A DNA stretch of 64,000 nt from Aurelia coerulea (lineage: Eukaryota; Cnidaria; Scyphozoa; Semaeostomeae; Ulmaridae), in assembly GCA_039566865.1 (NCBI GenBank), contig CM076948.1, forward strand, positions 20,781,001-20,845,000, read 5' to 3'. A model generated the notes under the pieces. It saw only the letters and a list, made by a program, of their open reading frames with translations, was not told the DNA's origin and did no database searches. Position numbers and translations under genes: made by a program. Shown in pieces: positions 63,101-63,960 of the stretch (position 1 is its first letter; each line of letters begins with the position of its first letter).

Positions 63101-63782
63101 AGTCTGCACGCAGGCATATAATTTTTAGTTTGAATTGGGAAATCAATTTTTTCATTTACTAGTTTATTATCGACAAAAATGGGTTGTTATGATGAAATTC
63201 CTACTTCCAAAGGCTTTATTAAGCTAGAGAAAATAGTTGATCTCGTTGGAGGTTTACGCTTAAGGTTGGTCTGCATTTAAGGTGGCTCACTACTGAAAAT
63301 TTCAAAATCACGAAACAGCGATGAGGTGGCTCACTACCAAAAAACACAAGCTTGTTCGTGTTTTTCGGCCAAAAACGCAAAAGACGCGAAAGTTTCTTCC
63401 CAAGAAAGTTTCCTCCCGTAAAGTATTATTTCAGATCAAAGTTTAGTCGTCTATAGTGATTATTCAAGGAAACAGTGAATATTTGAATGTTAAAATCAGC
63501 AATACAAAGCTTACTTAGATTAGAATCTGTGCACTTCAAGTCCCAGCTTTTATCACAACTCGACAAAACAGAACTTTCACTGATAGTTACTCCATGTAAG
63601 GTGCTTGAAGTGCTCTGAAATCTTTCTTTTAGTGCTTGAGTAGAAGTCTTAGCTGCGACATATATAGAAGTAGAGGCTACGAAGCAAGGGATTAGACATG
63701 TTACTTGGGATGTCATATTAGAATTAACAGGGAGCAGAGAAAACCTTTCGAATAGGAAATTCAAGAACTCGTGCAGCTCAAT
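15140..63782 (-). CDS. Adhesion-class G protein-coupled receptor, multi-exon, partial
   Basis: Nineteen exons on the minus strand (plus one tentative) encode an adhesion GPCR. Supported exons, 5' to 3': 63782-63515, 58650-58550, 57992-57798, 57338-57267, 54958-54856, 53912-53742, 51840-51786, 48039-47993, 46142-46010, 44535-44432, 42816-42714, 34019-33869, 32000-31934, 23411-23345, 22474-22362, 21429-21303, 18160-18029, 16633-16561 and 15171-15140. The tentative exon is 46623-46562. The domain order is a Ser/Thr-rich ectodomain, GAIN, GPS and seven TMs with family motifs ([55 protein letters not shown]), then a cytoplasmic tail. From the GPS to the tail every junction is phase-consistent. Proteins of this family sit in the plasma membrane and are usually self-cleaved at the GPS. 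The 5' exons and the stop codon are not found. Ligand and subfamily cannot be assigned. Confidence 0.92.
15249..15835. mobile_element. TTAA-type MITE copy, interrupted and truncated
   Basis: TTAA then AGGGACAGGGTCACGTAA starts at 15245, matching the left end of the element at 61975-62309. The shared right part (AGTAACTTTACTGTGGATTC) is at 15762-15781. A foreign segment at about 15328-15700 starts CTGGGTGAGTCAGAAAAAAG, a mariner-MITE-like end. ORFs inside it (15333-15707) have no recognisable domain. Confidence 0.6.
16222..16421. mobile_element. TA-flanked stem-loop MITE
   Basis: CCCTGGATCAGAGTATTTTT at the left end has its inverted copy at the right end, both flanked by TA (16220-16221 and 16422-16423). 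The 200-bp AT-rich body has no coding potential. The TA duplication suggests mobilisation by a Tc1/mariner-type transposase. Confidence 0.75.
16561..16633 (-). CDS. Adhesion GPCR exon, cytoplasmic tail
   Basis: Acceptor TTTAGTTTTCGCAG and donor GTAAGATT frame 73 nt encoding [20 protein letters not shown] and five further residues. It enters in phase 0, matching the preceding exon, and leaves in phase 1, matching the microexon at 15171. No domain is recognised; the position indicates an intracellular tail. Confidence 0.75.
16750..16890. repeat. TTATAAGAAACT repeat fragment
   Basis: It contains TATAAGAAACTGCTTATGAG and GTATCATATTACTTGGAAGG phrases shared with segments at 27880-28300, 52430-52715 and the right edge (63815-63960). 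It is a diverged intronic copy of that repeat family. Confidence 0.5.
17013..17459 (-). CDS. Hypothetical 148-codon ORF with signal-like N-terminus
   Basis: This ATG-initiated ORF lies in an adhesion GPCR intron, on the same strand. Its first 20 residues ([20 protein letters not shown]) are hydrophobic like a signal peptide, and a Cys-rich patch follows ([13 protein letters not shown]). No domain is recognised and no homologous copy is seen in the window. In AT-rich DNA of this size an ORF of this length can arise by chance, so the call is weak. Confidence 0.15.
   Translation of the reverse strand: MMVSLLLMHMLYSASMSVSVSQRMPLVSLRDRSCSVDICTAVCKYQVSHSPLEIAYDIKARPFQGLWFQVHSNFDFGNSYLRCLEDDFKMSGTSCKFRLKLANLILPLQSPDILSSRSFIQSKGATFSDTVLHNNCKIYQVHYVAQGH
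17468..17890. mobile_element. CATAGGnTC-family MITE, copy 1
   Basis: The ends are inverted: GCATAGGTTCCAAATCTTTC on the left, and TTTTACACCCACCTTTTTAC on the right running out to AAAACTATGC. The family recurs at 20724-21100, 34126-34877, 35470-35985 and 50300-51230. Shared internal phrases include CTTTGAATTGAATGG, GACGTCATC and AAATGGCxxCATTT. No ORF is present; all copies lie in receptor introns. Confidence 0.65.
18029..18160 (-). CDS. Adhesion GPCR exon, end of TM7 and start of tail
   Basis: Acceptor GCGCTTTCTTTTAG and donor GTATTTGT frame 132 nt in phase 0-0. It encodes [20 protein letters not shown] and 24 more residues. The G-x-F-I-F-x-x-H-C-x-x-N-x-x-V-R pattern is the conserved close of TM7 and helix 8 in adhesion GPCRs. 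A Lys/Arg-rich tail follows. Confidence 0.92.
18309..18614. mobile_element. G-tract-ended repeat, copy B
   Basis: It begins with a G-run then AATAACATGTTCAGGGTATG, and ends CAAGTCATGTACCCCCCCCG. It shares order and phrases with the copy at 13063-13361 (GGGTTTTTGGGCC, GGGTACCTTTCGAAAAACCG). It lies in a receptor intron. Confidence 0.7.
18640..19160. other. Intron sequence, nothing recognised
   Basis: AT-rich sequence with a 72-codon plus-strand ORF (18843-19061) that has no recognisable domain. No repeat termini were found. Confidence 0.3.
19167..19695. mobile_element. TTAA-flanked MITE (AGGGGCAGTCAGACG ends)
   Basis: AGGGGCAGTCAGACG at the left and CGTCTGACTGCCCCT at the right form the terminal inverted repeat. 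TTAA flanks both ends (19163-19166 and 19696-19699). The 529-bp body holds only short ORFs. The end sequence AGGGGC and TTAA target are shared with the elements at 29661 and 61975, suggesting one transposase class. Confidence 0.8.
20330..21260 (-). pseudogene. RTE-like LINE reverse transcriptase C-terminal remnant
   Basis: The minus strand encodes [20 protein letters not shown], then KIDAFELWC, a frameshift, and [19 protein letters not shown]. This is the conserved C-terminal block of RTE/BovB-type reverse transcriptases. Upstream (21260-21110) is [18 protein letters not shown] with RRIAMG, from the same ORF. The two parts are separated by the MITE at 20724-21100. It is frameshifted and truncated. 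Confidence 0.8.
20724..21100. mobile_element. CATAGGnTC-family MITE, copy 2
   Basis: It starts at ACATAGGTCTACAAATTCTA and ends AGATTTGAAATATTTGAGCC followed by CTATG. The body carries the family's inverted pair of ATGGCxxCATTTATTAAATTT and AAATTGCCGCCATTTTG phrases. It is inserted in the RTE-like LINE remnant. Confidence 0.65.
21303..21429 (-). CDS. Adhesion GPCR exon, TM6-ECL3-TM7
   Basis: Acceptor TTTTCCATTCCAG and donor GTTAGTCA frame 127 nt. It encodes [27 protein letters not shown] and [14 protein letters not shown]. The L-x-P-x-L-G-L-(S/T)-W-x-F-G block is the TM6 signature of the adhesion class, and F-N-S-L-Q is its TM7 signature. It enters in phase 2, matching 22362, and leaves in phase 0, matching 18160. 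Confidence 0.95.
21540..21790 (+). pseudogene. LINE C-terminal Cys/His fragment
   Basis: The plus strand encodes [20 protein letters not shown], then NELRPDLLG, a stop, and [13 protein letters not shown]. This matches the Cys/His motif at the C-terminus of LINE reverse transcriptases. It is truncated and lies antisense in a receptor intron. Confidence 0.7.
22362..22474 (-). CDS. Adhesion GPCR exon, TM5 end and intracellular loop 3
   Basis: Acceptor AAAATCTCTCGTAG opens 113 nt encoding [16 protein letters not shown], then the loop [20 protein letters not shown]. It ends in phase 2 at ATCAA/GTAGGT, which joins in frame to AGAKAMVIL of the TM6 exon. An earlier donor (TCA/GTGAGT at 22426) would remove the loop and break the phase, so the longer form is preferred. 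Confidence 0.88.
22480..23344. other. Intron with diverged MITE remnants
   Basis: ORFs of 71 and 92 codons occur at 22660 and 22952 without recognisable domains. From about 22980 to 23140, phrases such as AAACGCTGCCATTTTGAAAA and GGGCAGATTTACAGCAAA belong to the CATAGGnTC MITE family, as a partial diverged copy. Confidence 0.4.
23345..23411 (-). CDS. Adhesion GPCR exon, ECL2 to TM5
   Basis: Acceptor ATATTCTTTCAAAAAG and donor GTGAGTGT frame 67 nt encoding [20 protein letters not shown] and MI. The Cys before W-x-S is the conserved ECL2 cysteine that pairs with TM3, and G-L-I-W-A-F-x-x-P-V is the TM5 signature. Phases match 31934 (in) and 22474 (out). Confidence 0.95.
23618..23803 (-). mobile_element. tRNA-derived SINE, copy 2
   Basis: A reverse-complement copy of the SINE at 170-357. The B-box reads GGTTCGATCC on the minus strand near 23735, and the A-box near 23785 (TGGCGCAGTGG). It is inserted in the AAAGAGCC-family element. Confidence 0.85.
23890..25534. mobile_element. TA-flanked foldback element (CCGGGTGTCCC ends)
   Basis: CCGGGTGTCCCAAAAAAAAG at 23890 and CTTTTTTTGGGACACCCGG ending at 25534 are inverted termini flanked by TA. The inverted similarity extends about 250 bp inward (shared phrases TTTGxCATATCGTAGGAAGA and GGCAAAACCAGAGAGAT). No transposase is seen. The right arm is split by a 667-bp hAT-like MITE. Confidence 0.8.
24703..25369. mobile_element. hAT-like MITE with 8-bp target duplication
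   Basis: The termini CAGTGGCGTGGTGGC and GCCACCACGCCACTG are inverted, and the flanks carry the 8-bp duplication GTTAGGAC (24695-24702 and 25370-25377). A CAGTGGCG start and an 8-bp duplication are typical of hAT elements. The interior near the ends reads GCGCCCCCT on both sides. Short ORFs lack any domain. Confidence 0.88.
26085..26900. repeat. GGGGTAAAGTGAACTAC repeats, left group
   Basis: The 17-mer GGGGTAAAGTGAACTAC or close variants occurs in tandem at about 26097-26130, again at 26505-26521, and as GGGCAAAGTGAACTAC at 26880. Inverted counterparts lie at 31338-31372 and 31540-31556 on the other side of the 27158-31267 element. This suggests one larger repeat split by that insertion. Confidence 0.65.
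27927..28300. mobile_element. TACACGTATTTT-ended MITE
   Basis: TACACGTATTTTCGTTATAA at the left and AAAAAATACGTGTA at the right are inverted, with TTATAAGAAACT just inside both. Fragments of the same family occur at 16750, 52430-52715 and 63815-63960. It is non-coding. Confidence 0.7.
28821..29033. repeat. 100-bp tandem duplication
   Basis: The unit beginning TATGGCCTATTGCACAATAC repeats exactly 100 bp later, and the second copy continues to 29033. Each unit includes the perfect palindrome ATTGCGCAAT. The two copies appear identical, implying recent duplication. Confidence 0.85.
29127..29633 (-). other. Open reading frames between small inverted repeats, possibly captured
   Basis: The minus strand has overlapping open frames: [17 protein letters not shown] in one, and a 99-codon frame (29592-29293) including [20 protein letters not shown], with an amphipathic helix pattern and a Ser/Pro-rich end. 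A CTGCACCTTCxxCTTGCCGG motif occurs inverted at both boundaries. No family is recognised. It may be a fragment of a host gene or of a transposon ORF. Confidence 0.35.
29661..30010. mobile_element. TTAA-flanked MITE (AGGGGCTGGATAAG ends)
   Basis: AGGGGCTGGATAAGAAA at the left and TTTCTTATCCAGCCCCT at the right are inverted, and TTAA flanks both sides (29657-29660 and 30011-30014). The 350-bp body is non-coding. The AGGGGCTGG start is shared with 61975-62309. Confidence 0.85.
30173..30569 (-). mobile_element. 397-bp insertion in the foldback arm, retroposon-like 3' end
   Basis: Compared with the left arm, the right arm is interrupted between ATTTTACG and ATGTATTGTGC. Read on the minus strand the insert ends with AATAAATAAAG, a polyadenylation-like signal, shortly before the boundary. 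That is consistent with a retroposed 3' end. No family is recognised. Confidence 0.5.
31338..31560. repeat. GGGGTAAAGTGAACTA repeats, right group
   Basis: TAGTTCACTTTACCCC followed by GGGGTAAAGTGAACTA forms a palindrome at about 31338-31372, and TAGTTCACTTTAACCCCG lies at 31541. These match the left group at 26085-26900 in inverted orientation. Confidence 0.65.
31934..32000 (-). CDS. Adhesion GPCR exon, TM4 to ECL2
   Basis: Acceptor GAAATCCATTTTTAG and donor GTGAGTTT frame 67 nt encoding [20 protein letters not shown] and QNA. The (W)G-x-P-x-I-I-V-x-x-S-A-G motif is the TM4 signature of adhesion GPCRs. It joins in phase to YYVIGWG (33869) and to CWISLDGG (23411). Confidence 0.95.
32100..33250. 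other. Intron with a G-tract repeat fragment, no gene
   Basis: A G-run near 32365-32378 is followed by GGGCACxxxTT phrases (32340-32500) like the fragments of other repeats here. TGATGAAGAGCAAAGCTCGAAACG near 33015 is a small repeat-like phrase. No coding signal is seen. Confidence 0.35.
33257..33675. mobile_element. Degenerate CCGGGTGAGCC-ended MITE
   Basis: It begins CCGGGTGAGCCAGAAAAAAG. Internally, phrases around GACAGATTGTACCTA and GGCAGTCTGCTGGCC on the right are inverted relative to GTACAATCTGTCGCAC and GGCCAGGATAGACTGCC on the left. The right terminus is decayed. Confidence 0.5.
33869..34019 (-). CDS. Adhesion GPCR exon, TM3 to start of TM4
   Basis: Acceptor TTCTTTTCATAG and donor GTAATTTG frame 151 nt encoding [33 protein letters not shown] and KFYYVIGWG. 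The C-x-x-V-A-x-L-L-H-Y-F and F-S-W-M-x-x-E-G-x-x-L-Y motifs are diagnostic of class B2 receptors. It enters in phase 0, matching 42714. Confidence 0.97.
34126..34877. mobile_element. CATAGGnTC-family MITE, copy 3, compound
   Basis: It begins ACATAGGGCTCAAACCTTTA. Right-end sequences CACCCACCTTTTTAAA occur twice, near 34600 and near 34845, the second running to TTGAGCCCTATG. This is therefore one element with a duplicated right end, or two overlapping copies. Confidence 0.65.
35470..35985. mobile_element. CATAGGnTC-family MITE, copy 4
   Basis: The ends GCATAGGGCTCAAATCTTTC and AAAGATTTGAGCCCTATG are inverted. The body contains the family phrases TCTGCCGTGGAAATTTTTTG and GATGACGTCATAG. It is non-coding. 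Confidence 0.75.
36140..36756. mobile_element. GGGGTCCGTGCC-family repeat, copy A
   Basis: The left end reads TTGACTTTCAATACGGGGG, then GGGGTCCGTGCCAATA. The right end has GGCATGGACCCCCT and AGTTAGGGAGTCCCCC. It repeats phrases like ATATTTGGGGTC. The copy at 46848-47245 has the same layout. Non-coding. Confidence 0.65.
36757..36958 (+). mobile_element. LINE 3' end with (ATAACT)n tail
   Basis: The plus strand reads [20 protein letters not shown] and LLLKTHFF, then stop. This is a typical LINE ORF2 C-terminus (WN-x-L-P-x-x-x-R ... F-K-x-x-L-K-T-H-x-F). A short 3' UTR follows, ending in a TAACTA hexamer tail (36936-36957). Confidence 0.75.
36960..37677. other. 3' flank of the intronless GPCR, nothing further recognised
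   Basis: AT-rich intron sequence. On the minus strand AATAAA occurs at 37336-37331, about 340 bp past the class A GPCR stop, and could serve as its polyadenylation signal. No other feature was seen. Confidence 0.3.
37678..39123 (-). CDS. Rhodopsin-like (class A) GPCR, intronless
   Basis: This 481-codon ORF has seven hydrophobic segments. TM1 has N (VVFNVF, about 29-34), TM2 has [11 protein letters not shown] (54-64, D60), TM3 ends DRL (107-109, variant of DRY) followed by LPLRH, and TM4 contains W135. TM5 spans 169-190, TM6 371-393 (CTLPF), and TM7 ends [10 protein letters not shown] (411-420). Intracellular loop 3 is long (about 193-370, Ser/Thr/Lys-rich), and the tail has CQCLGC, possibly palmitoylated. 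W and P residues usual in TM6/TM5 are partly missing. The ligand is unknown. The start at 39123 is the first ATG; M12 (ATG at 39090) would also fit. It lies on the same strand within the adhesion GPCR TM2-TM3 intron. Confidence 0.92.
   Translation of the reverse strand: MKQRVLWQRIKMHPTLTITVYGLIGIVTVVFNVFEIYLIKKPKKKLKTYEQLLLSLATGDLLVGISSIVYSILSCFYERKKTRQTFMFMVIFTFTASLFNLFLIGTDRLIAVQLPLRHLIWVRTNKVVKAIVAIWVFMVIETGLFVVVVIIRPETLVKAEEYYVTSMPRFIYFSCVLFVVLYVSIVYSVINIQKRAHKRDSGLNLGLKITAKNHVSKSGSLKISTTANEPSTPQLNKVRDVTGLSSPQEGKNVLANIHSQENTSKTIVSLENPQGTDQNVVPNDIPMRSYPSVKQPQSNRSPHALPSIDSTKYTSTEPKFASRNSELTINEAVDIKPAAAHDSKSSPKKESRFKKFWREKQENCTFCKKQRALVYSCMLVVLSFIACTLPFAIEKTISIHGTSLEALLIANSIVNPLIYFFKGVLEGKRISIIKGKVEGRQVRKKTNECQCLGCQAEVGPHNTSGHRGSEQGHTTSTSLKL
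39124..41000. other. Upstream flank of the intronless GPCR, no gene
   Basis: The phrase TGTTTCATATAxTTTxAAATCTC is repeated at about 39117 and 39171, so the area just upstream of the GPCR start is locally duplicated. AT-rich sequence with no exons follows. ORFs of 64-69 codons at 40099 and 40705 are unrecognised. Confidence 0.35.
41000..41950 (-). pseudogene. Internally deleted CR1-like LINE fragment
   Basis: On the minus strand, RT motif A is present at 41950-41760 ([20 protein letters not shown]). The thumb and C-terminal part follows at 41640-41040 ([13 protein letters not shown], then [16 protein letters not shown]). Motifs B and C are missing, so about 500 bp or more is deleted. A 159-bp hAT MITE splits the C-terminal part. 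The fragment is antisense-independent noise within the receptor intron. Confidence 0.8.
41206..41364. mobile_element. hAT-like MITE, 159 bp, 8-bp target duplication
   Basis: CAGGCCCGTAGGAAGC at the left and CTTCCTACGGCCCTG at the right are inverted. ATGCTGCA flanks both ends (41198-41205 and 41365-41372). The C/G tracts just inside are complementary. It interrupts the LINE fragment, so it is younger. Confidence 0.88.
42100..42170. repeat. (TTG)n-like microsatellite
   Basis: An imperfect run of TTG, CTG and GTT triplets. The adjacent ORFs on both strands are products of this repeat and are not annotated. Confidence 0.7.
42714..42816 (-). CDS. Adhesion GPCR exon, TM2
   Basis: Acceptor CTTTATCCCAG and donor GTATGCCT frame 103 nt encoding [20 protein letters not shown] and [14 protein letters not shown]. 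The R-(T)-x-I-H-x-N-L-x-x-x-L motif is the start of TM2 in adhesion receptors. It enters in phase 2 from 44432 and leaves in phase 0 to 34019. Confidence 0.95.
43001..43150 (+). mobile_element. tRNA-derived SINE, copy 3
   Basis: A-box TGGCGCAGCTG and B-box GAGTTCGATCCC are visible. The central CAAGGGGTCG part is deleted, so the copy is shorter than 170-357. It is in the same orientation as copy 1. Confidence 0.8.
43880..44180. repeat. CCCAAAAATATC degenerate repeats
   Basis: The phrase (C)CCCAAAAATATCA recurs about six times between 43910 and 44150. It is the complement of the GATATTTTGGGG-like phrases in the GGGGTCCGTGCC-family elements (36140, 46848), so it is probably a related diverged copy. 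Confidence 0.5.
44432..44535 (-). CDS. Adhesion GPCR exon, TM1
   Basis: Acceptor TGATCTTTTTTTAG and donor GTAAGTTG frame 104 nt encoding [20 protein letters not shown] and [14 protein letters not shown]. The I-T-Y-I-G-C-G-I-S motif is the hallmark of TM1 in this class. It follows the GPS exon in phase 0 and leaves in phase 2. Confidence 0.96.
44540..45700. other. Intron, nothing recognised except repeat fragments
   Basis: About 44600-44710 resembles the 9550-9760 region in inverted orientation (AGTCATCATC/ACTACCCCATGGCC). The rest is AT-rich without exons or defined termini. Confidence 0.35.
45707..45964. mobile_element. AAAGAGCC-family inverted-repeat element, short copy
   Basis: It begins AGAGAGCCGTTGTCACCGAG with CCCTTTGCGGGC and ends GCAAAGGACCCCACGTGACA then ATGGCTC. 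The interior pair GCAGTAGTTGAACTGGCAGA and TATCAGTTCCACTACAGTGG is inverted. It sits 45 bp downstream of the GPS exon. Confidence 0.75.
46010..46142 (-). CDS. Adhesion GPCR exon, GPS motif
   Basis: It encodes [20 protein letters not shown] and ends [12 protein letters not shown] before the donor GTAAAG. The pattern C-x(n)-W-S-x-x-G-C and H-(L/M)-T-x-F-A-x-L-M is the GPCR proteolysis site at the end of the GAIN domain. Cleavage in the family is between the hydrophobic residue and Thr, so HM/T here. The second cysteine pair (C-x-C-x-H) is absent; the residues are T-K-S-S-H. Two acceptors give the same frame: 46143-46144 (CCTAAG), which keeps the first Cys, and 46122-46123 (TTTTCGTGCAG), stronger but dropping it. 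Confidence 0.88.
46143..46561. mobile_element. MITE-like element occupying a putative GPS-proximal intron
   Basis: The ends CTTAGGTCCCGTTGTTCACA and GTGTGAATGAGGTCTAAC are an imperfect inverted repeat. The words TTCACACGGGAAC and ACATGGAACGGAACG recur inside in both orientations. On the minus strand the element starts GTTAGA and ends CCTAAG, i.e. GT...AG. Read as an intron it joins flanking receptor-like coding sequence in frame. No target duplication is obvious. Confidence 0.6.
46562..46623 (-). CDS. Candidate adhesion GPCR exon, GAIN strand before the GPS
   Basis: After the acceptor-like GATGTAACAG, 62 nt encode [20 protein letters not shown] and end in phase 2. KFILEHLQ resembles the P-V-x-x-x-L-x-H strand that precedes the GPS in GAIN domains. 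The frame fuses to FILFSCSK of the GPS exon. The acceptor phase (0) does not match a direct junction from 47993 in the preferred frame, so this call is tentative. Confidence 0.45.
46848..47245. mobile_element. GGGGTCCGTGCC-family repeat, copy B
   Basis: TTGACTCTTAATACGGGG then GGGGTCCGTGCCAATATTTG at the left, and GAATGGACCCCCCGTACTGA with AGTTAGAGTGCCCCC at the right. Layout and phrases match 36140-36756. The 62-codon ORF here is not a gene. Confidence 0.65.
47797..47828. repeat. Short telomere-like CCCTAA stretch
   Basis: AACCCTAACCCCTAACCCTA is three imperfect CCCTAA units within the intron. It is too short to be more than a chance or decayed interstitial telomeric repeat. Confidence 0.4.
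47993..48039 (-). CDS. Adhesion GPCR microexon, GAIN region
   Basis: Acceptor TTTGCTCGTAG and donor CGCAG/GTAAAT bound 47 nt. Entering in phase 2 from 51786 it encodes [15 protein letters not shown]. Entering in phase 1 it encodes [15 protein letters not shown], which resembles the V-I-x-A-S strand of GAIN domains and would join in phase to 46623. The two readings conflict, so either it or a neighbour is incompletely modelled. Confidence 0.5.
48219..48702 (+). mobile_element. tRNA-derived SINE, copy 4, diverged and interrupted
   Basis: The head GAAGGTGTCTTTGTGCAATC and B-box-like TAGGTTCACACCCC lie at 48219-48290. The tail AGAAACCGCAACTTCACATT is at 48671-48690. About 320 bp (near 48328-48652) is inserted between, with imperfect inverted ends CTGGGTGGGGCCACTTAACT and AGTAAAGTAGCTACCCCGAG, so a second element sits in the SINE. 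Confidence 0.6.
49024..50098. mobile_element. Tc1-like TA-flanked element with about 200-bp inverted ends
   Basis: CACTCCCGTCACGAAAGTAT starts at 49024 and ATACTTTCGTGACGGGAGTG ends at 50098, both next to TA. Inverted similarity extends about 180 bp inward (AACAAAATGGCGTCAAATTTGACC-type phrase on both sides). The middle has a 108-codon hydrophobic ORF at 49489-49815 with no transposase motif, so the element is probably non-autonomous. Confidence 0.82.
50300..51230. mobile_element. CATAGGnTC-family MITE, copy 5, enlarged
   Basis: The left part CCAAATCTTTGAATAGGCTG and right part TACACCCACCTTTTTACACT, running to GAACCTATG, match the family ends in inverted orientation. The interior is enlarged to about 930 bp and includes C-tracts near 51100 and 51135. No ORF is present. Confidence 0.55.
51786..51840 (-). CDS. Adhesion GPCR exon, GAIN region
   Basis: Acceptor TTTTTATGTCATCAG and donor AAAAG/GTGAGT frame 55 nt. In phase with 53742 it encodes [18 protein letters not shown], a beta-strand-like hydrophobic segment followed by an N-glycosylation sequon (NGT). The position and pattern fit the GAIN subdomain B. The other two frames contain stops. Confidence 0.75.
51850..52900. other. Intron with a TTATAAGAAACT-family fragment
   Basis: The segment 52430-52715 carries TAAGAAACTTTAATCTGATC, AACTGGCCCAAATTCTTAG and ATCATATTACTTGGAAGATA phrases of the family at 27927. At 52803-52824 lies a 22-bp match to the exon-donor region at 53727-53748. No exon is seen. 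Confidence 0.45.
52900..53624 (+). mobile_element. 5'-truncated LINE 3' end with (GAT)n tail
   Basis: At 53025-53216 the frame reads [20 protein letters not shown] and [12 protein letters not shown], the C-terminus of a CR1-like LINE as at 6816-7256. A 3' UTR with a GC-rich block (53225-53460) leads to a GATGATGATGAT tail (53607-53624). It is inserted opposite to the receptor strand. Confidence 0.75.
53742..53912 (-). CDS. Adhesion GPCR exon, GAIN region
   Basis: Acceptor CTTATTTTTTAG opens 171 nt encoding [36 protein letters not shown] and [11 protein letters not shown]. An N-glycosylation sequon (NVT) is present. The I-x-I-P-x-x-x-F and hydrophobic strand pattern fits GAIN subdomain B. The donor giving phase 1 is AAAG/GTAATG. 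A stronger GTAAGT lies 15 nt downstream but leads to a stop in the next exon. Confidence 0.82.
53930..54840. other. Intron with repeat fragments
   Basis: The segment 54540-54790 shares order and phrases with 58340-58505 (AAGCACCAATACCAACAAAC, GGTATCTAT, CATTGATT) and ends GGGGAAACCCGGTAG, a decayed CCGGGTxTCCC terminus. At 54366-54440 a CATAGGnTC-family fragment may be present. Confidence 0.4.
54856..54958 (-). CDS. Adhesion GPCR exon, GAIN region
   Basis: Acceptor CATTTTCAATTTGTAG and donor GTAATTCT frame 103 nt encoding [20 protein letters not shown] and [15 protein letters not shown]. The amphipathic helix followed by a strand fits GAIN subdomain A, where the helix precedes N-x-T and a strand. 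It enters in phase 0 and leaves in phase 1, both matching neighbours. Confidence 0.85.
55033..55574. mobile_element. TA-flanked mariner-like MITE (CCGGGTGTCCC), type 1
   Basis: CCGGGTGTCCCAAAAAAGTA with CTCCTGTTTGAAAAATCACC at the left, and the inverted TTCAAACAGGAGTAATCTTT ending GGGACACCCGA at the right. Both ends abut TA. A relative lies at 61406-61924. It is non-coding. Confidence 0.85.
55662..56249. mobile_element. TA-flanked mariner-like MITE (CCGGGTGTCCC), type 2
   Basis: It shares the CCGGGTGTCCCAAAA end with the type 1 element but has a different subterminal region (TGATGTATTATTGTTTGATT and its inverse near 56205-56235). TA flanks both ends. Internal arms are inverted over about 200 bp (AACCAATGAACCGATxTTC). 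Non-coding. Confidence 0.85.
56774..57229. mobile_element. TTAA-flanked foldback MITE
   Basis: Inverted arms of about 200 bp start AGGACAAGTCCGGGGTTGG and end CCAACCCCGGACTTGCCTTT. TTAA flanks both ends (56770-56773 and 57230-57233). The two mirror-image ORFs inside are by-products of the palindrome. Confidence 0.85.
57267..57338 (-). CDS. Adhesion GPCR exon, ectodomain
   Basis: Acceptor TTTCTATATTGACAG and donor GTGAGTAT frame exactly 72 nt (phase 0-0) encoding [20 protein letters not shown] and GTAT. It continues the helical region of the GAIN subdomain A. It lies only 38 bp from a TTAA MITE. Confidence 0.75.
57798..57992 (-). CDS. Adhesion GPCR exon, GAIN subdomain A
   Basis: Acceptor TCCTGCTCTTTCAG and donor GTATGACA frame 195 nt (phase 0-0). 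It encodes [30 protein letters not shown] and [16 protein letters not shown]. The two helices with N-x-S/T sequons (NVS, NTS, NDT) match the helical N-terminal half of GAIN domains. Confidence 0.88.
58550..58650 (-). CDS. Adhesion GPCR exon, Ser/Thr-rich linker
   Basis: Acceptor CCTTTCCTAACGCAG and donor CCAGAG/GTAAGC frame 101 nt encoding [20 protein letters not shown] and [13 protein letters not shown]. It is Ser/Thr/Pro-rich, like the mucin-like stalks ahead of GAIN. Phase 1-in matches 63515 and phase 0-out matches 57992. Confidence 0.82.
58720..59890. other. Intron with foldback-MITE remnant
   Basis: The segment 59010-59170 carries AAGGTGGCTCACTACTGAAA and CTTGGTGTCCTATCGCTCAT, one arm of the 12485-12792 foldback family. 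TTAA/AGGGGTTGCTTCACCAA at 59202 is a single decayed end of a TTAA MITE. A 31-bp direct repeat (CTTACTGGGAGGxxCATGATTTxCCA) lies at 58735-58785. Confidence 0.5.
59896..60273. mobile_element. AAAGAGCC-family inverted-repeat element with TATGCT repeat
   Basis: AAAGAGCCATCGTCACCCAG at the left and CAAAGGACCCTGGGGGCTCT at the right are inverted family ends. At about 60005-60120 the body has a degenerate TATGCT/AGCATA repeat cluster (GCTATGCTATGCTATAAGC), absent from the other copies, which folds on itself. Confidence 0.75.
60720..61337. repeat. Inverted duplication, arms of about 260 bp
   Basis: The segment 60720-60982 recurs inverted at 61082-61337 with a few mismatches. The spacer is about 100 bp. 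Both arms contain an open frame reading [20 protein letters not shown] on opposite strands, with no recognised domain. No target duplication was identified, so it may be a foldback element or a local inverted duplication. Confidence 0.75.
61406..61924. mobile_element. TA-flanked mariner-like MITE, type 1, diverged
   Basis: The ends CAGGGTATCCCATTAAAAAT and TTTCGGGGACATCCGG and the subterminal ACTCCTGTTTGAAAAATCAC match 55033-55574. TA flanks both ends. It is older than that copy by its divergence. Confidence 0.75.
61975..62309. mobile_element. TTAA-flanked MITE (AGGGGCTGGGTCACGTAA ends)
   Basis: AGGGGCTGGGTCACGTAA at the left and TTACGTGACCCAGCCCCT at the right, flanked by TTAA (61971-61974 and 62310-62313). 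The 335-bp body is non-coding. A related copy is at 15249. Confidence 0.88.
62643..62839 (+). mobile_element. tRNA-derived SINE, copy 5
   Basis: Nearly full length: A-box TGGCGCAGTGG at about 62658, B-box GGGTTCAATACCC, CAAGGGGTCGTGGACTCG body, and an ACTTCACTTCACTTC tail that is longer than in copy 1. Confidence 0.85.
62840..63514. other. Intron with repeat fragments
   Basis: At 62966 AAGGTAATGTTTCCATTTAA and at 63017 TCATATTTCATGTGATCATT match the region next to the exon donor at 53742. At 63265-63400 there is one arm of the 12485 foldback family (AAGGTGGCTCACTAC repeated). No exon is seen. Confidence 0.45.
63515..63782 (-). CDS. Adhesion GPCR exon, N-terminal ectodomain (most 5' in window)
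   Basis: Acceptor TTCTTGCCTATCGTAG and donor CTAA/GTAAGC frame 268 nt. It encodes [40 protein letters not shown] and [16 protein letters not shown]. An N-x-T sequon (NMT) and four cysteines are present. The order of helix, strand and S-x-x-V-x-V strand is loosely SEA-like, but that identification is weak. Upstream exons, including the signal peptide, lie beyond the window. Confidence 0.75.
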
Positions 63783-63814
63783 CTACGATAGGCAAGAAAT
63801 ACACGTAGTTTTTA

Positions 63815-63960
63815 ATTAAAGCTAAAAATTTGAGCCAGCACTGAAATTTCTTAGAATCATCAGATTTTGAATACTCAGAGTTTCTTTCTTATGTTTACTA
63901 CCTGTGCCCTAATGAGCATTTGAAAAAGCTCTCTCTGGACTTATGGCAAATTAAATGAAG
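63815..63960. repeat. TTATAAGAAACT-family fragment
   Basis: GAGCCAGCACTGAAATTTCT, ATACTCAGAGTTTCTT and CCTGTGCCCTAATGAGCATT match the internal sequence of the 27927-28300 element region. It is a partial copy in the intron at the window edge. Confidence 0.55.

Noticed and set aside
63426..63514. Extension of the 63515-63782 exon to the end of the open frame
   Set aside because: A strong GTAAGC donor at 63514 gives the correct phase with the next exon, whereas the extension does not.
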